From positions 103,566,682 to 103,630,681 of the forward strand of contig CM045762.1 of NCBI GenBank assembly GCA_025200525.1: a DNA stretch of 64,000 nt, in the 5' to 3' direction. Of the stretch, positions 1 to 11,870 are shown one piece after another. Source of the stretch: Camellia lanceoleosa (taxonomy: Eukaryota; Streptophyta; Magnoliopsida; Ericales; Theaceae). Made by a program: the position numbers and the translations under genes. The notes beneath the pieces are model-generated. The model did no database searches. It had not been told where the DNA came from and was given only the letters and a program-made list of their open reading frames with translations. Each line of letters starts with the position of its first letter. The first letter of the stretch is position 1.

Positions 1-449
1 AAACCTTTATTACTGGTATCATTCACTGAGTATCCAAGCTCACCCTCTCTTATATATATGTGGGTGATGAGCAAGAAGGCGGCGAGGCCTAGATGATTGT
101 TTGCAAGATGTTTTGGATTCATGTTTTGTAGCATCTTGAAGATTATGCTTCTTGGCTTATAGTTATTTCTTTTGTATATGTCGGCTTGAGAAGCCTTTTG
201 ATCAAGATGTATTTTGTACTCTATTTTATTTTACCCAAGTTGTAAACTATATTAAAATGTATGTCATTTAATTCGATCTATGCACAGCTGTTATGGACTA
301 CTTAGATTTAAATGTATTGCTTTCGCACATGTAAGCCCCATATGTATACTCTGATTGTGTGTGAATCCTTGTAAGTTGGCCTTTGGTAACCTCGGGTTAC
401 TAGCCATCATGGCATTATTCTACTAGGGGCGGAATGGGGTCGTGACAAT
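1..449 (+). mobile_element. Ty3/gypsy LTR fragment, family A, 3' terminus (inverted copy)
   Basis: This stretch is the reverse complement of 1527-1970, read by eye with scattered differences. It ends in GTCGTGACA at 449, the same terminal CA that ends the LTR at 1527. The remainder of this LTR lies left of the window. The next base (450) is reverse transcriptase sequence of a minus-strand element, so the LTR terminus is joined directly to coding sequence. It is either the 3' end of a second element inserted in opposite orientation, or a product of integration of an element into itself. Confidence 0.8.
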
Positions 450-1045
450 ACCTTATTCGAAAAGCTGTCTTCTTAACATCCTCGGCTTTAACCTTAAGCT
501 GATGGTAGCCCGACCTAACATCAATCTTAGAAAAGACTCGTGCTCCCTGTAATTGATCAAGTAAATCATCGGTCCTCGGCAATGGGTACTTGTTCTTAAT
601 GGTTACCTTGTTCAATTCTCGGTAATCAATACAAAGGCGAAGTGTACAATCCTTTTTCTTAACAAATAGAACTGGTGCTCCCCATGGTGATGTGCTTGAC
701 CTAATAAATCCCATATCCAACAATTCTTGTAACTGAAGTTTCAATTCCTTAAGCTCGGCTAGGGCCATTTGATAGGGTGTTTTGGAGATAGGCTGGGTTC
801 TTGATATAACGTCAACAGTAAATTCTATTTCCCTATCGACTAAGTGACCAGGCAAATCATTTGGAAAGACGTCGGGGAATTCTCTAACAACTGGGATGTC
901 GGCAATTTCAACATTTCTATTTAGATCGCTCAGTATACTAGACAAATAACCCTAACACCCCTTTTGAATCAACTTATAGGCCTTCATAGATGAGATCAAA
1001 TAAGGTGGGGATACTACTTCTTTACCCTGAAACGTAACCTCGGCG
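450..1045 (-). pseudogene. Ty3/gypsy protease end and reverse transcriptase start, broken
   Basis: The minus strand encodes the protease-RT linker and N-terminal RT of a plant Ty3/gypsy polyprotein. Visible motifs are [15 protein letters not shown], the [12 protein letters not shown] block, [20 protein letters not shown] and [13 protein letters not shown]. The linker wording is like that of plant chromoviruses (Tekay/Del type), so that lineage is likely but not proven. Upstream, the end of protease is readable but carries a TAG stop shortly before the open stretch that starts at 945. The frame is cut at 450 by the inverted LTR, before the catalytic YxDD box, so no active polymerase could be made. 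RNase H and integrase are absent from the window. Confidence 0.85.
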
Positions 1046-1331
1046 GTTTCAACTTTTTGAACTCTCTGATCAAGGCTATGGTGCCGTCGCCATATAAAGC
1101 TTGTTGTGGAGGCACTTGCGGCGCTGGAGGAGGTGGAGGTGGAGGTGGGACTGCATGTCGGCCATTCGTCTGCTCGGCCTGGGTAGAGGTAGTACTAGTA
1201 TCCTGTGGCCTAGGCTGTCTCAACTCGTGGACCAAACCTTCGACCAACTTCTCTAGTCTGTCTAATCTGTCTTCGGAATGATCTCGGCCAACTGGAGGTC
1301 TCCCCCTTCTCATGATGCTAAGGGTATGCAA
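1041..1331 (-). pseudogene. Ty3/gypsy gag N-terminal fragment
   Basis: The minus strand opens with an ATG at 1314-1316 region (MRRGRPPVGR) and continues through a predicted helical stretch (DRLDRLEKLVEGLVHELRQP), a run of nine prolines and LIREFKKLKPPRF, the usual start of the gag core in plant Ty3/gypsy elements. It then jumps near 1040 directly into the end of protease in another frame. Most of gag and nearly all of protease are therefore deleted. It lies 3' of the primer binding site on the same strand, as expected for the first gene of this element. Confidence 0.75.
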
Positions 1332-1510
1332 AGTGTGACTTTAAAACAAAATGGACAAATAGACATATGTGCAAGTAACAAATGATCACGCCGAGATGTG
1401 CACATCTTGTCAAGTAGCAAGCAATATGATGCAATCCTAACATCCTTCTAAGGGAAATCCTATGCTCTTTAGGTCTCAAAGTGTGTGAATAACATATTAA
1501 CAAGAACTCG

Positions 1511-1524
1511 TGCTCTGATACCAA
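1511..1524 (-). other. Primer binding site, initiator tRNA-Met type
   Basis: The minus strand reads TTGGTATCAGAGCA two bases after the LTR terminus at 1527. TGGTATCAGAGC is the standard primer site complementary to the 3' end of initiator methionine tRNA in plant LTR retrotransposons. It fixes the LTR at 1527-3689 as the 5' LTR of a minus-strand element. Confidence 0.9.
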
Positions 1525-1526
1525 TC

Positions 1527-3689
1527 TGTCACGACCCCATTCCGCCCTTAGTAGAATAGTGCCATGTTGGCCAGTAACCCGAGGTTACCAAAGGCCAACT
1601 TACAAGGATTCACACACAATCAGAGTATACATATGGGGCTTACATGTGCGGAAACAATACATTTAAATCTAAGTAGTCCATAACAGCTGTGCATGGATCG
1701 AATGAAATGACATACATCTTAATATAGTTTACAACTTGGATACAATAAAATAAAGTACAAAATACATCTTGATCAAAAGGCTTCTCAAGCCGGCATATAC
1801 AAAAGAAATAACTATAAGCCAAGAAGCATAATCTTCAAGATGCTACAAAACATGAATCCAAAACATCCTGCAAACAATCATCAAGGCGTCGCCGCCTTCT
1901 TGCTCATCACCTACATATATATAAGAGAGGGTGAGCTTGGATACTCAGTGAATGATACCAGTAATAAAGGTTTTGCATGAATGATATTCAAGATCTCTTT
2001 TCTAAACAATACATAACATAACTTATACAAAATCAACGGATGAACCAAGTCCATCTATTAAGTCTTTCAAATCTTCAAGGGATGATCACTAGCATCAATA
2101 ATACAAGGGATGACATAATCAAAGGTGCTACAAAAGTTTAGAGTCCCCTAGCACGTACAGACTTGTACTACAAATGCTTATAGTCCCTTAGCACGTACGA
2201 ACTTGTGCTACAAATGCTTATAGTCCCTTAGCACGTATGGACTTGTGCTATAAATGCTTATAGTCCCTTAGCACGTACGGACTTGTCAAGAATGTTATCA
2301 AAACCAAAGCTAATACTTGATACACAAAATAGGGATAGTCATTCATGCTTAGCAAATACTTTTCCAAAACAAGCAAGGCAAAGCTTTATCAAATGTCATA
2401 ACATAGCTTTATTAAAAGTACAACTCACTTAGTTCTTCAAACATCGGGGTCAAAGCAAGAGTCCAAGTCCTACAAACACATGGCAAAGTCTATTGAATGC
2501 ACTCTCAAACAAACTTTATATAAATGCAAATGATCTCGGCATTCCTTCAAAACTAAGTCGGACCAAAACAAAACACTGTTTCTCATCTCGGAAAAACATA
2601 ATGGGTACTAACCAGGTCTTGGCCGAGGTCCCACACCTCCTTGCCTAGGTGTGGTCCCGACGGCCACATTCAAGAAATTGAAGTCGGGAAAATCTGGGTT
2701 TCCCTCTGCTGAAGAACCTGAAGAACATGAAAAACGTGAATGCTCAATCACAACTTGTTATTACGAAATTTGGGATTTCATGAGATGAGTTCAAAAACAT
2801 GGACCTGGGTACCCATACTTGAAGATCTTATAAAGACAAACACAAAAACATGAATCTTGATGCAAGCTTTCGGATCAAACAAGGCTTTTATTCAAGAACA
2901 CCTGAATATCACTTTCTCTTTCTAAAACCAAACTTTAAATCAATGCATGGCTTACAACTCGCGCTCGATCATGCGATGGAGCTAGATGAACAATAAGAAC
3001 AACAAGAGTAGATCAAGATTCTAACCTCAAGACACGAATCTAACGGCTCAAGGTGTGAAGATCAAGCTTGGAAATCTATTCCCTCTCTAAGAACTCCTCC
3101 TTTTTCTTCCTAGAGCCTCTCTCTCTAAAAGACAAGGATATGATATAAAATGATGTGTTTCTTAACAGCTCACTGACTTAACCCTCTGCTGGGACACGTG
3201 GCATCGGCTGGTTGGCTCTTCTCAAAAAGGTAACTGAGTGAAAGACAAGACTATGACGAAGTGTGTTCAACAAGCAAGATGGCATAGGCACTCCGGAAGG
3301 TAATGATCTCGGCTAAGGACAAAGCTTCGACAAGTAAGGTCTCAATGATCTTGGCTAGGAAGGACAACACTTGACTCAGCTGTGCCACACCTCGGTCTAG
3401 GTCATGCCAATCCAAGAATAAGATCACTAGGTGTAAGGGTAACATCTCGGCCAATATGCCAAGGTGCGAGTGGAGGTTAACCAAAAGATTCCAAGATACT
3501 CCTAGGTATAAGAAATTCAAAGGTGCGACCTCAGCTTAGGATGACCTCGGCTAAACTCACACCAAGCAAGGAACAAAGCATGCAGTAACACTTAAGCAAA
3601 ACAAAGACAAGATTTGAAATGCAAGCTTAACAAGACAAAATCATATAAATGCATGAGTGCATGACTAAGATAAAGTGAGGGTTGTTACA
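1527..3689 (-). mobile_element. 5' LTR of family A Ty3/gypsy element
   Basis: On the minus strand the LTR starts TGTAACAACCCTCAC at 3689 and ends GTCGTGACA at 1527, about 2.16 kb. The 3' end is fixed by the adjoining primer site, the 5' end by TG and by the change of sequence character. A TATATCA box on the minus strand near 3148, followed by a CT/AG-rich leader, is a plausible promoter. The U3 part (about 3250-3550) is dotted with CTCGGCTA boxes. No target duplication can be checked because the left end is rearranged. A related LTR starts at 62735. Confidence 0.8.
2141..2286. repeat. 40-bp minisatellite inside LTR A
   Basis: Four units begin at 2141, 2181, 2221 and 2261, each starting with TAGTCCCTTAGCACGTAC or a close variant. 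Most units contain TAGCAC and GTGCTA separated by ten bases, so each can form a 6-bp stem. The array begins 614 bp from the LTR 3' terminus. Confidence 0.9.
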
Positions 3690-4048
3690 CTAACATGGTA
3701 GGTTTTATATCAGTTTGTAAAGAAATTTTTTAATTTTTAACATGATAGGTTTTGCTTGAATTTCGTATAAAAGGGATAGATGTGTTTGGTGTTGTATGTT
3801 TTTGTTAGATTAACAGATTTTTAGCGGACTGAGTACTGATTTTTTTTCACAAGCTTAATGTTATTGCAATTGGGAAGGAGTCTCTCTATTCTGTAATTGA
3901 GAAAATCTCTTCCTCTTTCCTTCATTATTGAAAATAAGAAAATTTGTCCTGTAATTTTTTTTTTTTTTACCAAATACTGTAAATACATAATAAAATATTC
4001 TCTGTAAGAAAAAATTCTCAATTTCTCCTCTTTTCAATTTTTTAGTGG

Positions 4049-5230
4049 ACTGAGTACTGAGTTTTGCCTTTTTCTTTCTTCATATCCCACTTCTTGAATG
4101 TTACATCGCATTCTTCGCACAAATCAAGTTAGATTAGCTTCGCTGGTATCTCTGCCACATTCGGTCCAGTATGCGAGTCTAGATGCTTCTTCTTTTCATC
4201 ACTTAGGAAATCTACTTTGATGCTTTTCAAAGGCATTGATATACGATTATGAGTATGGCTTACAATAGTCGCGGTCATCCACTTCTGTATCAACAACTTC
4301 AATTTAGACCTATTCGAGTTGTTGCTTTTTTCCTTGAAGGAAGTTCTGGTGGTGGGTATGAAACATTGTCAATTCCCTTATTACTGCTTATCGTCTTCTT
4401 CTTGATTGGATTGGGTTTTTCTTAATCTTCGCTCCCTTCACTCTTATATCTCTTCTTGTTCTTGGGTTTTTCTTCTGTGACAGGCCTCTTGAGCCGCTTT
4501 TCTCTCTTCATCTTGTCTTCCTTGGACAAATTATCAACTGGATGATCAATAACAGGTTTCTTGAGAGGCTTTTCAATCGTTTTTTTTTTTTTTTGAAGTT
4601 TTCTCTCTTCATCTTCATTTTCATCTTTTCCTTGGCGATAAACGTTTGAATTTTAATTTTAAAGTACTCTTCTAAGCCAAGACCAGGACCAGGAGTGGCC
4701 TCTTATGCCATGGATTCTTTCTAATAAAGTTTTCTTCCTCTAATTTTTTCTCTGCAACTTTTGAAATCTGTCTCAAGCACTCGAATGGAGAACAGCTAGA
4801 ATTAACCTCAATAAAATTCACAACTCTAAGGCGATATTTGTTTGGGCAGACTAGATTAAGTTGGATTAGCATTCTCATGACTAATAGCCCTAGGACTACG
4901 AATCCCTTTAGATTGTGTAATCTATCCTATGTTTGGATTGAGTTCGGATTATAAGGAGGGACTAATAGTCCAAACTTTGGCTTAGTCCTCCAATTTATAT
5001 CTCACCCCTTATATGGGATTGAATACTCCATCATATATAGGATACCATATCCGAATGGATTGTTAGTCCGTACTTCAATTGTTTAACTAAACATTGGATT
5101 AATAATTTTATTGGACTATTAGTCTAATCACAAGCTCATGTGCACCCAAACAAACATGGCCTAAGTGTTAAGAACCTCTTGTTGATCATCTTGTTTCTCT
5201 ATTTCTTCAATACCCCAATCTTTTTTTTTT
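4049..5230 (-). pseudogene. B3/DUF313-type transcription factor, decayed
   Basis: Three minus-strand pieces follow the order of plant DUF313 B3-like proteins. First is SPFECLRQISKVAEKKL (4672-4826). A lysine/arginine-rich nuclear-type segment follows, ending in VSYPPPELPS (about 4350-4590). The core comes last, with HNRISMPLKSIKVDFLS and FKKWDMKKEKGK (about 4060-4330). The pieces are in different frames and contain stops, and the end of the B3-like domain is not readable. A MITE at 4830-5161 splits the 5' part; sequence up to about 5230 reads as a possible N-terminal extension (DWGIEEIEKQDDQQ). The family is recognised from memory. These proteins are plant-specific nuclear DNA-binding candidates of poorly known function. 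A 21-bp direct repeat (about 3825 and 4046) marks a local duplication at the 3' end. Confidence 0.55.
4830..5161. mobile_element. Tourist-like MITE (PIF/Harbinger type)
   Basis: Terminal inverted repeats run from the left end (GGCGATATTTGTTTGGGC) and the right end (complement GGCCATGTTTGTTTGGGT). They are flanked by TAA at 4827-4829 and 5162-5164, the three-base target duplication of Tourist elements. Length is 332 bp with no coding capacity. It lies inside the B3/DUF313 pseudogene. Confidence 0.8.
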
Positions 5231-6946
5231 CTTGCATCGAACAACTGTTTGTCTCTGGTTAGTTTGGAGACACATAAAAACACACATATATATAGGTCAC
5301 CTATAGGAAAAGAAAACCCTTTGGTTTCAATAAAATTAGGATTCCTTTCTTGAAAATATAATTATTATTATTATTATTATTTTCAGTTTTCTAATTTTGG
5401 ACCAATTGGGATTGCTTTATGGTAATCTAATGGCATTGATGTCTATAAAGCTAGTTTTCTAATTTTAGAAGTAGAAGGATTGACTTACTAGTCATGTGTT
5501 GAGCTGTGCTTCCCTCCCATCCAGTTATCTGGACTCAATTGGAGCTTGTTATTTAGGCTTATAGTTATTTTGATAATTTAAATTATTTGCTTTTGTAAAA
5601 TTATTTATATATGTCCTTTAAAAAAAAAATTAATCGATCTTACTGTGGTAACTTATTCAATTTGTTATTAAAAAAAAAAAATTGAATGATGAAGAAGTCA
5701 GATGTTTTATAACTAGTGTATATATTTAAATATATATATATATATATATATGAAAGGCATACTAAGTTTATTTTTAATTTTTTAGGGGAAATTACAAAAA
5801 ATAAAAAATAAAAAACTTAAGGTTTGACCCTTGTAACAAGATAAATCCTGAGTTTTTAATTTTGTCAATTTAAACATTGAAATTTTTATTTTTATTTTTT
5901 TTTCAATCTGAACCATTTACCTATTTTTGTTAAATAAAATCGACTAAAAATGAGTATTTTAGTAATTAAACTCAATAAAAATGAATATTTTAAACATTTT
6001 ATGTATGCCTGTATTGAGTTTAACAACTAAAAACAAGATTTTTTTGAAATAATTAATCTAACATCCCTATTTAACTTTTGATAATGGAAGAGGTCCACAA
6101 TATTTATTTTTGTAGCATAAGGTCCCTCACACCCACATCCATACCCACACTCTCATTCTCTCTTTTATCTTTTTTCAACTGGTTCTCTACTCTCTCTGTT
6201 TCTGTTCTTCGCAGCAATCAACCACATCTCCAATATCGTTTGCCACAACATCTACATGTAGTGAACCCTAAACAAGTAGGTGACATCAATAATCCCCACA
6301 ATCACTTCACGAAATCCCTAAAAAAATGGAAATGTTAAACCATACCTTATCCACATACACTCAATCCCCAAAAAAATCAAAAACATAATCACAATAAGTG
6401 ACAAACAAGTAAACTCAAATATCATTAAATCAAATCAATAATACATACTACAAATAAAAAGGACTATTTGGTTTATAAAAAAAAAAACATGTAGGATTAA
6501 ATGGACAAACATTTTGCCAAATGAGATTTATGAGTAATTATTCCTCCTTTTTTGTGGTTGTAATTATTCTTTTTCTTTTTTAAGTAGAAAATGCTACGTT
6601 GATTAGAAGCCTTTAAATGGTTAACGGACTAGACAGCCCAATCAATTACTAACTTTTCCGCTCCAAATCATAAGATCAAGGCCAAGCCCCCTAGGTTGAT
6701 TATAATAGAACATTAAAGATTTGACCAGTTGACAAACTCCATCCATTCTAACAGTTTAATTAGGTATAATCAAATATGGAAATGATAATTATTTTTTGCT
6801 TCCTACATTATTCTATGTTAACAAGCAAACAGTGAAAGGAGAATGAGCTCATAATTCCATTCACTATATACCACCATGGAGTTTACTTCAACTCTTTAAT
6901 GTGAGACTTTGTAAAAATTATTAATTTAAAGAAAATAAGGAAAAAA
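5231..6946. other. AT-rich spacer, no gene seen
   Basis: This is unique-looking AT-rich sequence with an (ATT)n run at 5359-5381, a (TA)n run at 5730-5751 and several poly-A/T tracts. The short open frame at 6078-6338 has no recognisable domain. From about 6947 the sequence is homologous to about 54749 onward, which marks the 3' flank of the duplicated NLP gene. Confidence 0.6.
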
Positions 6947-7142
6947 AAAACTTAATCGATTAGTTGGCCATAATAATTGCACGAAAATACTATTCCTTTG
7001 CTGCATTTAGTGGTTCCAAATTCCAATCAATACTGTCCTAAAAAATAAAACAATAAAAAACATGCCATTCAATACAACCAGAACTCTTTACTTCTAAAAT
7101 TCTAATTGATCCTAAGGCAATTAATTTCACTAATATGGCTGT

Positions 7143-8037
7143 TTAAGTGGTAATTTTATCATGAATAAATAATCTGATTTCGTTGTTGCCAGGTAAAGTC
7201 CAAATATCCATGCACTCCTACAAGTCTGCATCACAGGCCATTAAGATCGACTCCTGCTTGTCTTCCTCATACTTTATGTTAAAAGCACCAACCTTTAATG
7301 GCAGCCTCTTCGTTAACTCATTCTTCAACACAATGATTCCAGAGGTCGACAGAAATCAAAATCATGTCATGTCTTCTCCATATGTTGCCTTTACAATCAG
7401 GGTGCTCACTTCTTGCCTTGCAGTAACATTTGGCACAACTCGAGCCAGATTAGTCTTGACTCGCTTGGAAGTTGGGCCAGTTCTTTGGCTAGATCCCAAC
7501 ATTGCATTCTCTAAAAAGCCTTCCGAACTTCTAATTAGCGGCAGATCTTAGGGGGTTTGAGGCAGTGTGGAAAGAATGGCATCGGGGTTGCAATGAGCAA
7601 CTGAGGGGTTTGGTCTAGTTGATTGAAACACCAATTCAGAGGAGCCCCCAACTTTTGAACATTGTTCATTAGTAACACCAATGAATAAATTCTCCTTCGG
7701 AGTCATTTTACCAAACTATTGCAAAATACCAGTTTGCACACGAAGTTCATTGTGATAGCCCAGCATATGATCCATGACCTCTTAAACTGTCCAAAACCTA
7801 CTTCCGTTGTAGAGCAGAGTGATTTTCCCTTTTCTCTTTGAAGTTCAGAGCCTGGAGGCTTTGGTTGATCAAGTACAACAGCAATGGGAAGTAGACTTGG
7901 ACTCATAGAAAGAGTAGGATCGTTTGCTCTGGCACTTGGAACGGATTCATCTACTGGCTTTACCTTATTTCTCTTGCGAGATGGCCACTTCGAGATATCA
8001 AGCTTCCTACATCTGCGCTTTAGAGTAGATTCACTAA
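7143..8037 (-). pseudogene. NLP: NIN-like protein copy 1, last exon (RWP-RK end and PB1)
   Basis: The exon starts at 8037 after a good acceptor (TTTTTTGCAG) and reads through the end of the RWP-RK DNA-binding domain, with STLKRRCRKLDISKWPSRKR (WPSRK intact). A linker follows and then a PB1 domain (about 7170-7440) with the basic VKATYGED start and the acidic YEEDKQESILMACDADL cluster. The natural stop would be TAA at 7143-7145. The reading frame shifts near 7795, and stops interrupt the linker and the PB1 domain, including TAG at 7218-7220. NLPs are nuclear nitrate-response regulators that bind DNA through RWP-RK and pair through PB1. The family match is clear from motif order; the gene is not functional as read. 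Confidence 0.85.
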
Positions 8038-8239
8038 CTGCAAAAAACAACAGTACAAATAAGAAATACTCCATTTCTGTGCTGCTACCATTTTTTTTTC
8101 ATTATTTATTTTATTTTATTATTGCAAGTGATTTCTAATGCCGCTACTTTTGAATTAGTCAGCTTTCATATAATATAAGAACAATTCAGCTAGTTGAAAG
8201 AAACATGAGCAGGAAGCAACACTTCAACTTCAAGAACAC

Positions 8240-8590
8240 ATGCGTACATTTAGCTTGCTTGAAACGGCTAAACGAGTCAGATGAAAATGCTATTCAAGAA
8301 TCTCCCGACTAAGTGAGTCCCCTTTTTTTTTTTCCAAATTTTATCTTGGATGGTTCTTTGGTATCTTCTATCTCTGAAAACACAACAACATTGTGGCTTT
8401 GACATGCACTAATAACATTACTTCCATTCTCTATAGAACCACCATTTTGCCGGGCTTGAGGCCACGGTGGAGACCTAGCAGTTTGCAATATCTGAAAACA
8501 GTCAAGCCTCAAATCAAGTTTCTCATTTGTAGATGATTTGGTAACTCTGACATGCTGCATCATTGTTACCAACAGGGAGTACAACAGAAG
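8240..8590 (-). pseudogene. NLP: NIN-like protein copy 1, exon before RWP-RK end
   Basis: The minus strand encodes the NLP linker (CFQILQTARSPPWPQARQNG), a basic stretch ending FGKKKRG and, after a one-base frame change in an A-run near 8320, the start of RWP-RK (LSREILE, TAG at 8290-8292, HF). Glutamine is usual at the TAG position. The exon end near 8250 has GTACGC, but joining it to 8037 does not restore the frame cleanly, so the donor is degenerate. With the exon at 8037 this would complete one RWP-RK domain across an intron, as in other NLP genes. Confidence 0.65.
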
Positions 8591-9124
8591 GAATTAGTAT
8601 TTGTGAACTAAAAACCAAAATTATATTTTAATAACTTCACTAAAAAAATGATAAAATGCGAGCACGATAAATCTTGTATATCTTATTAATGTTGCATTAT
8701 GATCAAGAAGGTAATCATTTAAATATATAATGTTTAAATGATAATCACTAATGTAAAATAGTGTGTCAATATGGAACGGATGTTAGATTCAAGAAAAATA
8801 ATAGTCAGTTTAAATTTGAATAGCCGCTAAAAGAAAGAAATATAAATATTTGCAAATTTCAACAATCATATAGTATGGATTAATTTGCCCCATATTTGGA
8901 CCAAAATTGATAAACATAAAATATGAGAAATCAAACCTGTAACATCCGCATCGTTTAATCCATTGGAGAGTGTATTTAATTCCCTTATTTTCCTTTTTGG
9001 GAGTCTTTGGAGTTTTGAAAGTTGGTTTTGGAGGAGTATGATCCGATTTAAACTCGTTGGGTTTGTTTGTTTGCGCTTGTTCTTGTCAAAAAGTTCCTTG
9101 GGAACTTAGAAATTCTATTATGGG

Positions 9125-9396
9125 GTCGACAGCAGCCTTCCTAAGGGTCGACCCTTACCTGTTGGTGAAGTTTCTAGAAGTGTTGCTGACCTTGGTGGTG
9201 TCGACACCTACCTCTTGTTGCTGTCCACAAGGGTCGACACCAGTCTGGGAATGGTCGACCCTTGTATATTACAGAATTTGGGTATTGGCTGCTGGAAAAT
9301 AGGGTCGACCCTTTCTATCCAAGGGTTGACTCCTTGTTTGCTGCCAGCATTGTCTTTTCTTGCTTCAGCGTCTATGCCACCACACCAAGGGTCGAC
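9125..9396. repeat. Array of GTCGAC-centred palindromes in LTR D U3
   Basis: Seven GTCGAC cores start at 9125, 9147, 9200, 9233, 9254, 9304 and 9391, with a GTTGAC variant at 9325. Several extend to perfect longer palindromes such as AAGGGTCGACCCTT and GGTGTCGACACC. Three neighbouring pairs are 21-22 bp apart core to core. With the nested LTR removed, the array ends about 100 bp upstream of the TATA box, in the promoter part of the LTR. Confidence 0.85.
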
Positions 9397-11204
9397 CCTT
9401 GCGTGTTTATTTTCAGATTTGTGGGTCCGAATGGGCCCTACGTTTGGGGGGTTTTGGGCTGTAGACGTCCCTGAACGCATCTCGGGCGAGGAGTACGAGT
9501 CCCTCCCATTCTGGTTCGATATCGGGTCTACTACAGTTCAAGGACTCAAATGTCACGGTTCTTAATCTTCAACAAAACAGCCCAACTCCGGCAAATCGAT
9601 TTTGAAAACAGATTTTTTGAAAAGAAGTGCCAAACATGGACTGCTTTGCCAGATACAGAGTCGCCACCTAAATGTTTTTTAATGGGAAATTTAGGAAACC
9701 CTGACTCGGTGCCAAAGGCCACGTGTCCGTCATCACCAAAGTTGCCTCGGCTCGGGAACTTGGGTACGATCAAGGTCGCCGTGAGCACCCTTTCGCCGGT
9801 CAAAGACCGGCCTCTACTAACCATGATATCTGATTTTGAAAACATCGTGCGTTCTTATTCCGGTTATTAGCCTAGGTTACTATGTGATGCTCGCAGCAAA
9901 CAAATATAGACTGAGTCGCCTGAATTGGAACAAAACATTTCATGTTTGTTTGTTTGAAAATGGTTTGATGGTGCTACCCGCAGGTAGGCCAAGACGTGGA
10001 TTTGCCACCCTCGGGTGGGCTTAGAAAACGTGATTTTGCCACTATCTAGTGGGCTTAAAACAAACATTCGATGAATTGTCCCAATCTAAGTAACTCAACC
10101 TCCACCCACATGCATTCAAGGCAGTTATATCACATAAGCACATAGCCTCATGGTAAGCATGCTATTCATGGCAGCACTCACACGCATGCAAGGGTGCTAA
10201 AGCATAAAACTCACCGAGTACTCCAAGCCAAAACAGAAGTTCGTTAGAAATCCATGCATGATCCTAAATACACAAAATTGCCTAATGCAACACATGCAAA
10301 GATGCAAATTATAGCAGGCTCGGCTATTCTGAACATGGCATATGGAATGCTACAACTAACACGTATTCAATTTGGAATTGAAATACAAATGCAGTTTGTA
10401 TGATGCGCCGAGCCCGGTGCGTGCAAAACAAATGAATGATGCAAACATGCTGTCATACTGTTATGCTAATTGAAACATGCCCTATATCTAACCATCATAA
10501 GCGGGTAAATAAAAGGGAAGAAAGACGTGGGGTTGGAAGACATACATCACACTCACCCACACTTATTACAATTATGCCCTCGCACAGAGGGTCCGAATAA
10601 ATAATACAGTCCCGAATGAAAGAATAATACAGTCCGAATAATATACAAATTTCTAATTAATTATCAAATTAAATAAGAAAAACTGTAAACTGGCATGCAA
10701 GCCAGGGACTGCCTTGACTCCGCTCCGGATAATGAAATGATGCATGTTTGAGCTTCCTTGCGCAGAAATCCACTGGGATGCCCCAATTAGCCCCTGTTTG
10801 CGATGTTTCTCGAAATGCGTGCCAGACTCCGAAAAGTTGCTGATTCTTCATTTTGTTGCAACAGAGAGCAGGAAAGGGGCATAGCAATGTATTTCACAAA
10901 TATATGCATGCCTCGATCCTCGTGCCACAAATCACGCATAACGATGCATGATGGCCAAGGAGCCAAATTGCACAGCTCAATATAGGATGAATGCATATGA
11001 ATGCTACAACAAAACCTAACTCCATCATGGATAATCCGGAGTGTCGGTGACTTGGGAATTGAGACCCGTTCCGTCGCTCGGAGTGGGAAACGTTCCTCGT
11101 TTCCCGTGCCCAAGCTAACTCCTATCTCGAACACAATGCAATATGCATGATATGCATGAAATGCAGCTAATATGCATTCCTAACATACATAATGCTATGA
11201 AAAT

Positions 11205-11870
11205 GAGATGTCTCGGAATGCGTGCACACGGGTACGCAAACCGAGAAAATGATCCTAAGGCATAAAATGGCATACGCAATGCAATTGGACTTACACTAAC
11301 ATGAGTGAGCCTCAGCCATACTCACATAAGAGGCCGAGGGATGAAAATGAAGTGCCTCGAAATACGTGTACACAGGCACGCAAACCGAGGCAATGGCATA
11401 CGGAATGCAATGATGCTAAAATGACATAAACAATATAATATGGGCTTACACTAACATGAGAGAGCCTCAGCCACACTCACATAAGAGGCCGATAGATGAA
11501 AAATGAGATGCCTCGAAATGCGTGCACACGGGCACGCAAACCGAGGAGATGGCATACACGATGCAATGAGATTAAAATGGCATACAGAATGCAAAATGGA
11601 CTTACACTAACATGAGTGAGCCTCAGCCACACTCACATAAGAGGCCGATAGATGAAAAATGAGATGCCTCGAAATGCGTGCACACGGGCACACAGACCGA
11701 GGAGATGGCATACACGATGCAATGAGACTAAAATGGCATACAGAATGCAAAATGGACTTACACTAACATGAGTGAGCCTCAGCCACACTCACATAAGAGG
11801 CCAATAGATGAAAATGAAGTGCCTCGAAATGCGTGCACACGAGCATGCAAACCGAGGCAATGGCATTAAG
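11205..11870. repeat. About 155-bp tandem repeat in Tat solo LTR
   Basis: Roughly four units recur, marked by CTTACACTAACATGAG near 11290, 11455, 11601 and 11757. Each contains the pair GAAATGCGTGCACACG and GCACGCAAACCGAGG. The homologous region of the 32711 LTR (34370-35170) has a different repeat pattern built from the same words. Confidence 0.8.

Noticed and set aside
1057..1281. Plus-strand 74-codon frame with glycine run
   Set aside because: It is the complement of the proline-rich gag linker on the minus strand.
7183..7551. 122-codon plus-strand frame
   Set aside because: It is the shadow of the NLP PB1 exon on the minus strand.
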